From Actinomycetota bacterium (GTDB lineage: Bacteria; Actinomycetota; Actinomycetes; Mycobacteriales; JACQDL01): a DNA stretch of 37,703 nucleotides. This document shows positions 8,581-17,133 of the stretch, one piece after another; the stretch's first letter is position 1; each line of letters starts with the position of its first letter. The translations under genes and the position numbers were made by a program. A model generated the notes under the pieces. That model was given only the letters and a program-made list of their open reading frames with translations, had not been told where the DNA came from and made no database searches. The stretch lies in the NCBI GenBank assembly GCA_016201065.1, contig JACQDL010000010.1, positions 1-37,703 on the forward strand. The letters run 5' to 3'.

Positions 8581-9491
8581 GGGCCGAGGGCGGCCTGCTT
8601 CCGGCCGGGGTGGACACCCCGGCCGGCCTGGCCGCGCGGCTGGCCGAGCTGCGGTACCTCGCCGACGACGGGCTGGCCACGGCGGCGTTCCTCGCCCTGA
8701 AGCTGCACCGCCCGCTCTTCTGCGAGGGCGAGGCCGGAGTCGGCAAGACCGAGCTGGCCAAGGCGCTGGCCGCCCTGCTGGACGCCCCGTTGATCAGGTT
8801 GCAGTGCTACGAGGGGATCGACGCCAGCCAAGCCCTGTATGACTGGGACTTCCCCCGCCAGCTGCTGCACCTGCGGGCCGCCCAGGCGGTCGGCGTGGGC
8901 AGCGTCGACGCGCTGGAGGCGGAGCTGTACGACCGGCGGTTCCTGCTCGCCCGGCCGCTGCTGGCCGCCCTGGAAACCTCGCCGGTGGTGCTCCTCATCG
9001 ACGAGGTGGACCGCGCCGACGACGAGTTCGAGGCGTTCCTGCTCGAGGTGCTCTCGGACTTCGCGGTGACCGTGCCGGAGATCGGCACCATCCGGGCCGA
9101 CGTCCCACCGGTCGTCGTGCTCACCTCCAACCGCACCCGGGACGTGCACGACGCGTTGAAGCGGCGCTGCTACTACCACTGGATCGAGCACCCGACGTTC
9201 GCCCGCGAGGTGGAGATCGTCCGACTTCGGGTGCCGGCCGCCTCCGACCGGCTCACCGCCCAGGTCACCGCCGCCGTGCACGCCCTGCGCGGGGAGGGGC
9301 TGCTGAAACCGCCGGGCATCGCCGAGACCATCGACTGGGTTGAGGCGCTGGCCGCGCTCGGCGCCGACCACCTCGACCCCGCGCTCGCGGCGGCGACCCT
9401 CGGCGCGGTGGTGAAGTACCGCGAGGACGCGCAACGGGCCGCCGCGATGGACCTGGGTGCGGCGGTGGCCCGGGCGGTCGCCAATGGGTAG
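8577..9491 (+). CDS. MoxR-family AAA+ ATPase (CoxD-like maturation factor)
   Basis: A 304-residue AAA+ ATPase of the MoxR/CoxD group. Walker A is GEAGVGKT (51-58), Walker B is VVLLIDEVDRAD (137-148), and a sensor region VVVLTSNRTRDVHDALKRR carries the arginine finger. In cox clusters CoxD acts with the VWA protein CoxE in late assembly of the active site, so it may remodel the hydroxylase here. Its GTG start overlaps the FAD-subunit stop (GTGA), and its end overlaps the VWA gene by 8 bp, consistent with a working pair. Confidence 0.9.
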   Translation: MRAEGGLLPAGVDTPAGLAARLAELRYLADDGLATAAFLALKLHRPLFCEGEAGVGKTELAKALAALLDAPLIRLQCYEGIDASQALYDWDFPRQLLHLRAAQAVGVGSVDALEAELYDRRFLLARPLLAALETSPVVLLIDEVDRADDEFEAFLLEVLSDFAVTVPEIGTIRADVPPVVVLTSNRTRDVHDALKRRCYYHWIEHPTFAREVEIVRLRVPAASDRLTAQVTAAVHALRGEGLLKPPGIAETIDWVEALAALGADHLDPALAAATLGAVVKYREDAQRAAAMDLGAAVARAVANG

Positions 9492-10656
9492 CGGTGCCGG
9501 CGCGGGCGCCGTCGGCGTGCTCGTCGCGCTCGGGATCGCGCTGCGGGAGACCGGCGTGCCGGTCGCGCCGGACCGGGTCGCCGAGGCGGTGCGGGCAGCC
9601 GCCGAGCTCGACCCGACCCTCCGTGCGGACCTGTACTGGGCCGGTCGGTTGACGCTGTGTTCCGGACCGGAGCACTACCCGCGCTACGACGCCGTCTTCG
9701 ACGCCGTGTTCCGCGGCGAATGGCCACGGACCCGCCGGCACCGCCCGGCAGTGGTACACCCGCGCCCGCTGGCGGCACAGGCCGCGACACCGCCCGGTGA
9801 CGGCGACGTCGGGGCTGGTGCGCCGGTGCCGCTGCGGTCGATGGCCAGCGGCACGGAGCTGCTCCGGCACCGGGACATCGGCACCCTCACCGCGGCCGAG
9901 CGGGCAGCGCTGGACCGGGCGCTCGCGGCGCTGGCGCTGCCCGGCGAAAGCCGGGCGTCCCGACGCTGGCAGCCGGCCGGCCGGGGTCGGGTCGACCCGC
10001 ACCGCACGGTCCGCGCGGTGCTGCGCGGCGGCGGCGAGCCGTGGCGGCTACCGCAGCGCCGGCATCGCACCCGGCCCCGCCCCGTGGTGCTGCTCGTCGA
10101 CGTCAGCGGGTCGATGAGCGGCTACGCCGACGCGCTGCTGCGCTTCGCGCACGCCGCGGCCCGGCGGCGGGCCGGCAGCACCGAGGTGTTCACCATCGGC
10201 ACCCGGCTGACCCGGGTGACCCGCGAGCTCACCAGCCGCGACCCCACCACGGCGATGGCCGCCGTCGGCGCGGCGGTCCCCGACTACTCCGGCGGCACCC
10301 GGCTGGGCAGCCTGCTCGCCCGGTTCCTGGACGAGTACGGGCAGCGTGGCACGGCCCGTGGCGCCATCGTGGTGATCATGTCCGACGGCTGGGAGCGGGG
10401 CGACCCGGCGGTGCTCGCCGAGCAGATGGCCCGGCTGTCCCGGCTCGCCCGCCGGGTGGTGTGGGCCAACCCGCGCAAGGGGCGACCCGGCTTCGCGCCG
10501 CTCGCCGCCGGCCTGGTGGCCGCCCTGCCGTACGTCGACGACTTCGTCTCCGGGCACAGCCTGGCCGCGCTGGAGCACCTCGCCCGGGTCGTGGTGGGGG
10601 ACGCGGACGGGCCGGTGCGGACCCGGTCGTACCGGGAGGTGTTCCTCGATGCGTGA
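9484..10656 (+). CDS. VWA-domain protein (CoxE-like)
   Basis: A 390-residue protein. An alpha-helical N-terminal half is followed by a von Willebrand factor A domain with the MIDAS motif DVSGS (VVLLVDVSGSM, Asp near residue 206) and a later strand IVVIMSDGWERGD. CoxE/MoxR pairs act together in maturation of metal enzymes. The ATG at 9484 is chosen over an upstream in-frame ATG because it starts just within the end of the preceding gene. The stop overlaps the xdhC-like start by 8 bp. No membrane segment is visible. Confidence 0.88.
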   Translation: MGSGAGAGAVGVLVALGIALRETGVPVAPDRVAEAVRAAAELDPTLRADLYWAGRLTLCSGPEHYPRYDAVFDAVFRGEWPRTRRHRPAVVHPRPLAAQAATPPGDGDVGAGAPVPLRSMASGTELLRHRDIGTLTAAERAALDRALAALALPGESRASRRWQPAGRGRVDPHRTVRAVLRGGGEPWRLPQRRHRTRPRPVVLLVDVSGSMSGYADALLRFAHAAARRRAGSTEVFTIGTRLTRVTRELTSRDPTTAMAAVGAAVPDYSGGTRLGSLLARFLDEYGQRGTARGAIVVIMSDGWERGDPAVLAEQMARLSRLARRVVWANPRKGRPGFAPLAAGLVAALPYVDDFVSGHSLAALEHLARVVVGDADGPVRTRSYREVFLDA

Positions 10657-11767
10657 CATCCTCGGCTCCCTGCGCGAGTGGTACGCCGACGGCCGGCCGT
10701 TCGGCCTGGCCTCGGTGGTTGCGGTCAGCCACAGCGCCCCCCGGCAGCCGGGCGCCGCGATGGCCGTCGGCCCTGGTGGGGAAGCGGTCGGCAGCGTCTC
10801 CGGTGGCTGCGTCGAGGGCGCCGTCTACGAGCTGGCGACCGAGGTGCTGCGCACCGACGAGCCGGTCCTGCAGAGCTACGGATACAGCGACGCCGACGCC
10901 TTCGAGGTCGGTCTGACCTGCGGCGGCACGGTCACCGTCTTCGTGCAGGCCCTGGAGCGCGACCGGTTCCCGCAGTTCGGCGAGGTGCTGGAGTCGGTGG
11001 AACTGCGCGAACCGGTGGCGCTGGCGACCCTCGTCAACGGCGCCGAGCTGGGGCAGCGGCTGGCGATCTGGCCCGACCGGACCGCGGGCACGCTGGGCAA
11101 CGCCGGGCTGGACGCCGCGGTCACCGACGACGCCCGCGGGATGCTGGAGCACGGTACGACCGGTGAGCGCCGCTACGGCCCGACCGGGCAGCGGCGTCGG
11201 GACGAGGTGACGGTCTTCGTCGAGTGCTACGCGCCACCGCCCCGGATGCTCGTCTTCGGCGCCATCGACTTCGCGGCGGCGATGGCCCGGCTGGGGACCT
11301 TCCTCGGCTACCACGTCACGGTGTGCGACGCCCGCGCGATCTTCGCGACGAGACGGCGGTTCCCGCACGCCGACGAGGTGGTGGTCGAGTGGCCGCACCG
11401 GTACCTCGCCCGTACCACGGTCGACGAGCGGACCGTGATCTGCGTGCTCACCCACGACCCGAAGTTCGACGTACCGCTGCTGGAGATCGCGCTGCGCACG
11501 CCGGCGGGGTACGTCGGCGCGATGGGCAGCCGCCGCACCCACGACGAACGGTTGGCGCGGCTGCGGGAGGTCGGCGTGACCGACCCGGAGCTGGCCCGGC
11601 TGCGCTCACCGATCGGGTTGGACCTCGGCGCCCGCACCCCCGAGGAGACCGCCGTCGCGATCGCCGCCGAGATCGTCGCCGAACGCTGGGGTGGCTCCGG
11701 CCGGCCGTTGGGCGGAACCGCCGGCGCGATCCACCGCGCACCACCCGAGCCGGCGCGCCACAGGTGA
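10649..11767 (+). CDS. XdhC/CoxF-family molybdenum cofactor insertion protein
   Basis: A 372-residue protein of the XdhC family, which binds molybdenum cofactor, protects it during sulfuration and delivers it to the hydroxylase. The N-terminal XdhC/CoxI domain has GSVSGGCVEGAV and GLTCGGTV with their conserved cysteines. The C-terminal Rossmann domain begins at MLVFGAIDFAAAMARLGTFL and ends near GYVGAMGSRRTHDERLARLR. Both domains are present, so this is the long CoxF-like form. It overlaps the VWA gene by 8 bp and the next gene by 4 bp. Its presence shows that the operon carries its own cofactor handling. Confidence 0.92.
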   Translation: MRDILGSLREWYADGRPFGLASVVAVSHSAPRQPGAAMAVGPGGEAVGSVSGGCVEGAVYELATEVLRTDEPVLQSYGYSDADAFEVGLTCGGTVTVFVQALERDRFPQFGEVLESVELREPVALATLVNGAELGQRLAIWPDRTAGTLGNAGLDAAVTDDARGMLEHGTTGERRYGPTGQRRRDEVTVFVECYAPPPRMLVFGAIDFAAAMARLGTFLGYHVTVCDARAIFATRRRFPHADEVVVEWPHRYLARTTVDERTVICVLTHDPKFDVPLLEIALRTPAGYVGAMGSRRTHDERLARLREVGVTDPELARLRSPIGLDLGARTPEETAVAIAAEIVAERWGGSGRPLGGTAGAIHRAPPEPARHR

Positions 11768-12384
11768 CCGCCGCGCACGGGCCATCCCGGCGCGGTGTCG
11801 CCGGCCTCGTGCTCGCGGCCGGCGCCGGCCGCCGCTTCGGCACGCCGAAGGCGCTGGTGCTCTTCCGGGGCGAGCCGCTCGTGCTGCGGGCCCGCCGGCT
11901 GCTCGCTGACGGCGGGTGCGCGCCGGTGCTGGTGGTGCTCGGCGCCGAAGCGGACCGGGTCCGCGAGGTGGCGGCGCTACCGGACGCGGTGCACAACCCG
12001 GACTGGGCCCGCGGCATCGGGTCGTCGCTGCGGGCCGGCCTGGCCGCGCTGCCCGCCACAGCCGCCGCGGTCGTGGTGGGGCTGGCCGACGAACCGCTGG
12101 TCGGTGCCGTGGCGGTACGGCGGCTCATCGCCGCCTTCGACGCGGGCGCGCCCGCCGCGGTGGCGACCTATGGCGGCCAGCCGCGCAACCCGGTGCTGCT
12201 CTCCCGTGAGGTCTTCGATGCGGCGGCGGCGCACGCCGTGGGTGATCGCGGTGCCCGGGCCTGGCTGCGGGCGAACCCCGGGCTGGTGAGCGGCGTACCG
12301 TGCGACGACACGGGCGATCCGCTCGATGTGGACACGCCCGCCGACCTCGCCACAGCGCTCGCGCGAGCCGAAGGAGGACCCTGA
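11764..12384 (+). CDS. MobA-like nucleotidyltransferase (molybdenum cofactor cytidylyltransferase, MocA type)
   Basis: A 206-residue NTP transferase. The nucleotide-binding motif GLVLAAGAGRRFGTPKALV is at the N-terminus, ADEPLVG near the middle carries the metal-binding Asp, and VDTPADLATAL closes the fold. Placed between XdhC and CoxG it is most likely MocA, which adds CMP to molybdopterin to make the cytosine dinucleotide cofactor used by this enzyme family. MobA (GMP) or an unrelated sugar nucleotidyltransferase is less likely. The GTG start overlaps the preceding stop (GTGA). It ends 2 bp before the next start. Confidence 0.85.
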   Translation: MTAAHGPSRRGVAGLVLAAGAGRRFGTPKALVLFRGEPLVLRARRLLADGGCAPVLVVLGAEADRVREVAALPDAVHNPDWARGIGSSLRAGLAALPATAAAVVVGLADEPLVGAVAVRRLIAAFDAGAPAAVATYGGQPRNPVLLSREVFDAAAAHAVGDRGARAWLRANPGLVSGVPCDDTGDPLDVDTPADLATALARAEGGP

Positions 12385-12386
12385 CC

Positions 12387-13085
12387 GTGCGGTTGGACCA
12401 CGAGTTCACGATTCCGGTACCGGCGGCGCGGGCCTGGCCGGTCCTGCTCGACATCGAGCGGATCGCCCCGTGCCTTCCCGGCGCCACGATCACCAGGGTC
12501 GAGGGGACCGACTTCGAGGGAAAGGTCAAGGTCAAGGTCGGCCCGATCACGGTGACCTACACCGGTCAGGCCTCCTTCACCGACATCGACGACGCCACCA
12601 CCCGCGCGGTGATCAAGGCGCGGGGCAAGGAGGCGCGGGGCTCCGGAACCGCCAACGCGACGATCACCGCACAGCTCCACGACGAGGGCGAGACGACCCG
12701 GGTGACAGTCCGCACCGACCTCGCGATCACCGGCCGGCCCGCGCAGTTCGGCCGCGGTGTGCTCGTAGATGTCGGCGCGAAGCTGCTGGGGCGGTTCGCC
12801 ACCAACCTTGCCGAGCAGCTGTCCGTAGCGGAGATCGGCGAGGCCAAGACCGCCCCAGCGACGGGTGCCGACGCCGACGCCGACGGCGGGCCCACCCCAC
12901 CCACCGGCACCAGCTCGGTCCGCGCCGCCCAGGCCACCCGACCCGGGTCGCACCAGCCCGATGACGCGATCGACCTGCTGGCGGCGGCGGGGCTGCCGGT
13001 CCTCAAGCGGGTCGGGCCGATCCTGGCCGGGGTCGGTCTGGTCCTGACCGTGCTGGTCATCTGGCTCCGGCGGCAGCGAAGGTGA
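12387..13085 (+). CDS. CoxG-like SRPBCC protein with C-terminal membrane anchor
   Basis: A 232-residue protein. Residues 1 to about 150 form a CoxG/SRPBCC domain (DHEFTIPVPAARAWPVLLD, LPGATITRVEG, VGPITVTYTGQASF, ARGKEARGSGTANATI). A Pro/Ala/Asp-rich linker follows, then one membrane helix near the end (VGPILAGVGLVLTVLVIWL) and a basic tail. CoxG is known to recruit CO dehydrogenase to the cytoplasmic membrane, and the same role is likely here. The GTG at 12387 has a strong AAGGAGGA 8 nt upstream. It is the last gene of the operon. Confidence 0.9.
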   Translation: MRLDHEFTIPVPAARAWPVLLDIERIAPCLPGATITRVEGTDFEGKVKVKVGPITVTYTGQASFTDIDDATTRAVIKARGKEARGSGTANATITAQLHDEGETTRVTVRTDLAITGRPAQFGRGVLVDVGAKLLGRFATNLAEQLSVAEIGEAKTAPATGADADADGGPTPPTGTSSVRAAQATRPGSHQPDDAIDLLAAAGLPVLKRVGPILAGVGLVLTVLVIWLRRQRR

Positions 13086-13161
13086 CTCGCAACATACGGT
13101 CACGGTCACGTTACGAAACCCGCCCACGGATCGCCCGAGGGTTCCCGCCTTCGTCCATTTG

Positions 13162-13193
13162 CGGTAGAGAGTGCTGATCATCCTCTTCTACCG
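13162..13193. promoter_or_regulatory. Dyad-symmetric element before the ABC importer operon
   Basis: CGGTAGA (13162-13168) and TCTACCG (13187-13193) are perfect inverted arms. Inner GAG/CTC pairs and a TGATCA palindrome (13175-13180) lie at the centre. It sits 12 bp before the GTG of the ABC ATPase gene. This fits an operator for a LacI- or GntR-type repressor of a sugar uptake operon, or a hairpin at the translation start. No repressor gene lies next to it. Confidence 0.45.
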
Positions 13194-13205
13194 GTCGGAG
13201 CCGCC

Positions 13206-14465
13206 GTGGCCGATGTCACGCTCCAGCACCTCGGGAAGGTGTACCCGGATGGCACCCGAGCGGTCACTGACCTCGATCTGGTGGTTGCCGACGGGGAGTT
13301 CCTCGTTCTCGTCGGTCCGTCCGGGTGCGGCAAGACGACGGCGCTGCGGATGGTGGCCGGCCTGGAGGAGATCACCGAGGGGGAGGTACGGATCGGTGAC
13401 CGGGTGGTCAACCGGGTACCGTCCCGCGACCGTGACGTGGCGATGGTGTTCCAGAGCTACGCGCTCTACCCGCACCTGAAGGTCCGCGACAACATCGGCT
13501 TCGGCCTGCAGCTGCGCAAGCTGCCCAAGGACGAGATCGCCCGGCGGGTCACCGCCGCGGCCCGCGTGCTCGGCCTCGAGGAGTACCTGGACCGCAAGCC
13601 GCGCAACCTTTCCGGCGGGCAGCGGCAGCGGGTCGCCATGGGGCGTGCCATCGTCCGCGAGCCGCAGGCGTTCCTGATGGACGAGCCGCTGTCCAACCTC
13701 GACGCGAAGCTGCGGGTGCAGATGCGCGCGGAGATCGCCCGCCTCCAGCGGGACCTCGGCACCACCACGATCTACGTCACGCATGACCAGATCGAGGCGA
13801 TGACGCTCGGCGACCGGGTCGCCGTGATGCGGGGCGGCCGGCTGCAGCAGGTCGACCGGCCGCAGCTCCTCTACGACCACCCGGTGAACCTGTTCGTCGC
13901 CGGCTTCATCGGCTCTCCGGCGATGAACCTGTTCCGGGCGGTGGTCACCGCCACGGCCGGCGGCCTGGCGCTGGTCGCCGGCGCTCACCGGCTCGACGTG
14001 CCGCCGGCGCTGCTGGCCCGGCGGCCGGCGCTGCGCGGGTATGTCGACCGGGAGGTCGTGGTGGGCATCCGGCCGGAGGAGCTGGCGGATGCCGCGCTCA
14101 CCCCGGCCGCGCCCGGTGCCCGCCTGACCTCGACGGTGGACCTTGTCGAGGCGATGGGCTCGGAGATCCTGGCGCATTTCACCCTGGACGCGCCCGCGGT
14201 CATCACCGAGGACACCCGTGAGCTGGCCCGCGACGTCGGCGACGAGGCCGCGGTGACGCGCGCCACCCAGGCCGTGATGGTCGCCCGGTTCAGCGCGCGA
14301 TCCCAGGTAAGGGAGGGCGAGCGGGTCGAGGCGGCGGTGGACACCGAGCGCCTGCACATGTTCGACCCCAGCACCGGACTGTCGATCGGCGACGCCATGA
14401 CGGTCGGGATCGACACAGAGAAGAACGACACAGAGAAGAACGACACAGAGAAGGGGGAGCGATGA
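13206..14465 (+). CDS. Sugar ABC transporter ATP-binding protein (MsmK/UgpC/MalK type)
   Basis: A 419-residue ATPase subunit energising carbohydrate uptake. Walker A is GPSGCGKTT, the signature is [16 protein letters not shown], Walker B is [12 protein letters not shown], and the switch histidine is in [13 protein letters not shown]. The C-terminal half is the OB/TOBE regulatory domain typical of MalK-like subunits. The GTG at 13206 follows GGAG at 13197. The extreme C-terminus is a low-complexity DTEKN tandem repeat encoded by three 15-bp units, unlike the rest of the protein. The stop overlaps the binding-protein gene (ATGA). Unlike many actinomycete importers that share one distant MsmK, this operon has its own ATPase. 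Confidence 0.92.
   Translation: MADVTLQHLGKVYPDGTRAVTDLDLVVADGEFLVLVGPSGCGKTTALRMVAGLEEITEGEVRIGDRVVNRVPSRDRDVAMVFQSYALYPHLKVRDNIGFGLQLRKLPKDEIARRVTAAARVLGLEEYLDRKPRNLSGGQRQRVAMGRAIVREPQAFLMDEPLSNLDAKLRVQMRAEIARLQRDLGTTTIYVTHDQIEAMTLGDRVAVMRGGRLQQVDRPQLLYDHPVNLFVAGFIGSPAMNLFRAVVTATAGGLALVAGAHRLDVPPALLARRPALRGYVDREVVVGIRPEELADAALTPAAPGARLTSTVDLVEAMGSEILAHFTLDAPAVITEDTRELARDVGDEAAVTRATQAVMVARFSARSQVREGERVEAAVDTERLHMFDPSTGLSIGDAMTVGIDTEKNDTEKNDTEKGER
14412..14456 (+). repeat. 15-bp tandem repeat, three copies
   Basis: Three units of GACACAGAGAAGAAC (the third ending GGG) encode [15 protein letters not shown] at the C-terminus of the ABC ATPase. The unit is less GC-rich than its surroundings, so it is probably a recent slippage expansion. 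Confidence 0.85.
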
Positions 14466-14485
14466 GACACCCGATGAGACACCCG
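14462..14485 (+). repeat. 12-bp tandem duplication of the start codon region
   Basis: ATGAGACACCCG occurs twice in a row, giving two start codons and an MRHPMRHP N-terminus in the binding lipoprotein. It lies just after the ATPase tail repeat. Confidence 0.85.
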
Positions 14486-15793
14486 AGGAAGGTCACTGCG
14501 GCGCTGGCTGGACTCACCCTGGCGCTGACGGCCTGCGGTTCGGGTGACACGGGGGGGACGGCGGCGACGGCTGCGCCCTCCGGTGTGCGCCTGCCCAACC
14601 TTGCCGGCCAGAGCGTCGAGGTGGCGGCGGTGTGGTCCGGCGCGGAGCAGGCAAGCTTCACCGAGGTGCTGCGCGCCTTCGAGGCGAGGACCGGAGCGAC
14701 GACGAGGTACACCTCGACCGGCGACGACATCGCCACCGTGCTCGGCACCCGGGTCAAGGGTGGCGCGCCACCGGACGTGGCGATCCTCCCGCAGCCCGGG
14801 CTGCTCAACCAGCTCGCCGGCCAGGGCAACCTCAAGCCGGTCGGCAGCGACGCGGCCACCGGGGTGGCCGCGAACTTCGCACCGATCTGGCAGACCCTCG
14901 GCAGCGTCGACGGGAAGCTCTACGGCGTGTGGTTCAAGGCCGCCAACAAGTCGACGGTCTGGTACCGCACGACCGCCTTCGCCCAGGCCGGCGTGACCGA
15001 ACCGGCCAGCTGGGATGCCTTCGTCCAGACCGCCCAGACGATCGCCGACTCCGGCACCACGCCGGTCTCGGTCGGCGGCGCCGACGGCTGGACGCTGACC
15101 GACTGGTTCGAGAACGTCTACCTGCGCACCGCCGGCGCGGACAGCTACGACAAGCTGGCCAGGCACCAGATCCCGTGGACCGACCAGTCGGTGAAGACCG
15201 CGCTGAGCACGCTCGCCGCGGTGTGGGGCAAGAAGGGCCTGCTCGTGCCGGGGGCGAGCCAGACCGACTTCCCGACCTCCGTGACCCAGGTGTTCTCGGC
15301 CAACCCGAAGGGCGCGATCGTCTACGAGGGCGACTTCGTCGCCGGCGTGATCTCCTCCGACACCCCCGCGAAGGTGGGCACCGACGCGAAGTTCTTCAAC
15401 TTCCCCTCGGTCGACGCCTCGCCACCCTCGGTGGTTGGCGGGGGCGATGTCGCGGTCGCGATGAGGGACACCGCCGGGGCGCAGGCGCTGCTGACCTTCC
15501 TGGCCAGCCCGGAAGCCGCGGCGATCTGGGCGAAGCGCGGCGGCTTCACCTCGGCGAACAAGAACCTGCCGCTGTCGACCTACCCCGACGACACCAGCCG
15601 GAAGATCGCCCAGGCGCTGGTCAACGCCGGGGACGCCTTCCGGTTCGACATGTCCGACCTGGCTCCGGCGGCGTTCGGCGGCACCCCGGGCAAGGGTGAG
15701 TGGAAGCTCCTGCAGGACTTCCTCACCAACCCGGCCGACGTCAACGGCACCGCCCAGAAGCTGGAGGCCGCCGCGGCGGCGGCGTTCAGGTGA
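14462..15793 (+). CDS. ABC transporter substrate-binding lipoprotein (carbohydrate type)
   Basis: A 443-residue extracytoplasmic binding protein. The signal peptide ([17 protein letters not shown]) ends in the lipobox LTAC, so the mature protein is lipid-anchored at the Cys near residue 25. The rest has the family 1 solute-binding fold, with [27 protein letters not shown] and [26 protein letters not shown]. Carbohydrate uptake is likely, but the sugar is not identifiable. The first 12 bp are duplicated, giving two in-frame ATGs (14462 and 14474). The upstream GGGGGAG favours the first, although the second would give a more usual signal peptide length. The start overlaps the ATPase stop. Confidence 0.92.
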   Translation: MRHPMRHPRKVTAALAGLTLALTACGSGDTGGTAATAAPSGVRLPNLAGQSVEVAAVWSGAEQASFTEVLRAFEARTGATTRYTSTGDDIATVLGTRVKGGAPPDVAILPQPGLLNQLAGQGNLKPVGSDAATGVAANFAPIWQTLGSVDGKLYGVWFKAANKSTVWYRTTAFAQAGVTEPASWDAFVQTAQTIADSGTTPVSVGGADGWTLTDWFENVYLRTAGADSYDKLARHQIPWTDQSVKTALSTLAAVWGKKGLLVPGASQTDFPTSVTQVFSANPKGAIVYEGDFVAGVISSDTPAKVGTDAKFFNFPSVDASPPSVVGGGDVAVAMRDTAGAQALLTFLASPEAAAIWAKRGGFTSANKNLPLSTYPDDTSRKIAQALVNAGDAFRFDMSDLAPAAFGGTPGKGEWKLLQDFLTNPADVNGTAQKLEAAAAAAFR

Positions 15794-17133
15794 CGCCGTC
15801 CGGCCCGGCCCCGTCTGGCCCGGTCGGGGCTGGCCCGGTCGGGGCTGGCCCGGGACGGCGGGTGCCGTGGCTGGCGCTCGCCTTCCTGAGCCCGGGCCTG
15901 GTCATGCTCGCCGCGCTGGTGGTCTACCCGATCGGCTACACGACGTGGCGCAGCCTGCGGGATGCCTCCGGCCGCAGCTACCTCGGCCTGCACAACTACG
16001 TCACGATGTTCCGCTCGGACTCCACCCGCACCGCGATCGGGAACAACGTGATCTGGCTCCTCGTCGCGCCGACGGTCGTCACCGCGCTCGGCACGGTGTT
16101 CGCGGTGGTCACCGAGCGGGTGCGCTGGGCCACGGCCTTCAAGCTGGTGCTGTTCATGCCGATGGCGATCTCGTTCCTGGCCGCCGGGATCATCTTCTCC
16201 CTGGTCTACGCCGACAACCCGGACCGAGGGTTGGCCAACGCCACGGTGGTCGCGGTGCACGACGTCGTCAGCCCCGCCGCGGCGTACCCGGGCGCCCGCC
16301 CGCGTGACCCCGGCCCGTTCACCCAGCAGGCCGACGGCAGCCTGCGCAGCTCCCGCGGCTACCAGCCGGGCGAGTCGGCACTGGTCGGACTCGTCGGTGT
16401 GCGCCCCACCAGCCTGCCGGCCGGCCGGGTGCCCGCCGTCCCCACGGCGGCCACGCCGGGCACCGTGGGCGGCACCGTCTGGTTCGACTTCGTGCCCGGC
16501 GGTGGTGGCGTACCCGGCGCGATCGACCCCGGTGAGCGGGCGTTGCCGGGGGTGGTCGTGCAGGCCGTCCGGGACGGCACCGTGGTCGCGACGGCGCGGA
16601 CCGGCGACCGGGGTGAGTTCCGGTTCGGCGGGCTGCCGCCGGCGACCTACACGCTGCGGCTCCCCGCGTCGAACTTCACCGAGCCGTTCGCGGGCTTCGT
16701 CTGGCTCGGTCCGACGCTGGTGACCTGGTCGATCATCGGCGGCTACGTGTGGATGTGGACCGGGTTCGCGATGGTGCTGATCGCCGCCGGCCTGGCCGCG
16801 ATCCCCCGGGAGGCGCTGGAGGCGGCCCGGGTGGATGGCGGCACCGAGTGGCAGGTGTTCCGCCGGGTCACCGTGCCGCTGCTGTCCCCGGTGCTGGTCG
16901 TGGTGCTCGTGACATTGATGATCAATGTGCTGAAGGTCTTCGACCTGGTGTTCATCCTGGCCCCGCAGTCGTCCCAGGACGACGCGAACGTCCTGGCGCT
17001 GGAGATGTGGCGGGTGTCCTTCGGCGGCGGGCAGGACCAGGGGCTGGGCAGCGCGCTCGGGGTGTTCCTGTTCCTCCTCGTGCTGCCGGCCATGATCTTC
17101 AACGTTCGTCGGTTCCACCGGGGGCAGCGATGA
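15790..17133 (+). CDS. ABC sugar permease (MalF type) with inserted extracytoplasmic beta domain
   Basis: A 447-residue inner-membrane permease; related permeases are usually around 300 residues. The N-terminus is a Gly/Pro/Val repeat and membrane helices follow at about 27-50, 84-108 and 117-140. An insert of about 170 residues (141-312) then separates helix 3 from the remainder. Within it, residues 226-291 (GGTVWFDF, ALPGVVVQAVRDGTVVATA, TGDRGEFRFGGLPPATYTLR) resemble the SdrD B-type/carboxypeptidase-regulatory-like prealbumin fold. The permease core resumes at WLGPTLVTWSIIGGYVWMW, and the ATPase-coupling EAA loop is EALEAARVDGGTEWQVFRRV (341-360). The insert lies where E. coli MalF has its P2 loop, which contacts the binding protein. 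GTG start overlapping the lipoprotein stop. Confidence 0.88.
   Translation: MTPSGPAPSGPVGAGPVGAGPGRRVPWLALAFLSPGLVMLAALVVYPIGYTTWRSLRDASGRSYLGLHNYVTMFRSDSTRTAIGNNVIWLLVAPTVVTALGTVFAVVTERVRWATAFKLVLFMPMAISFLAAGIIFSLVYADNPDRGLANATVVAVHDVVSPAAAYPGARPRDPGPFTQQADGSLRSSRGYQPGESALVGLVGVRPTSLPAGRVPAVPTAATPGTVGGTVWFDFVPGGGGVPGAIDPGERALPGVVVQAVRDGTVVATARTGDRGEFRFGGLPPATYTLRLPASNFTEPFAGFVWLGPTLVTWSIIGGYVWMWTGFAMVLIAAGLAAIPREALEAARVDGGTEWQVFRRVTVPLLSPVLVVVLVTLMINVLKVFDLVFILAPQSSQDDANVLALEMWRVSFGGGQDQGLGSALGVFLFLLVLPAMIFNVRRFHRGQR
15815..15855 (+). repeat. 15-bp tandem repeat at the permease N-terminus
   Basis: The unit CTGGCCCGGTCGGGG occurs at 15815-15829 and 15830-15844, with a partial third copy to about 15855. 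It encodes the repetitive GPVGAG segment before the first membrane helix. Confidence 0.8.

Noticed and set aside
13095-13120. GGTCAC direct repeats before the ABC operon as a regulator site
   Set aside because: Only two short copies, not well placed relative to a promoter; the dyad at 13162-13193 is much stronger.
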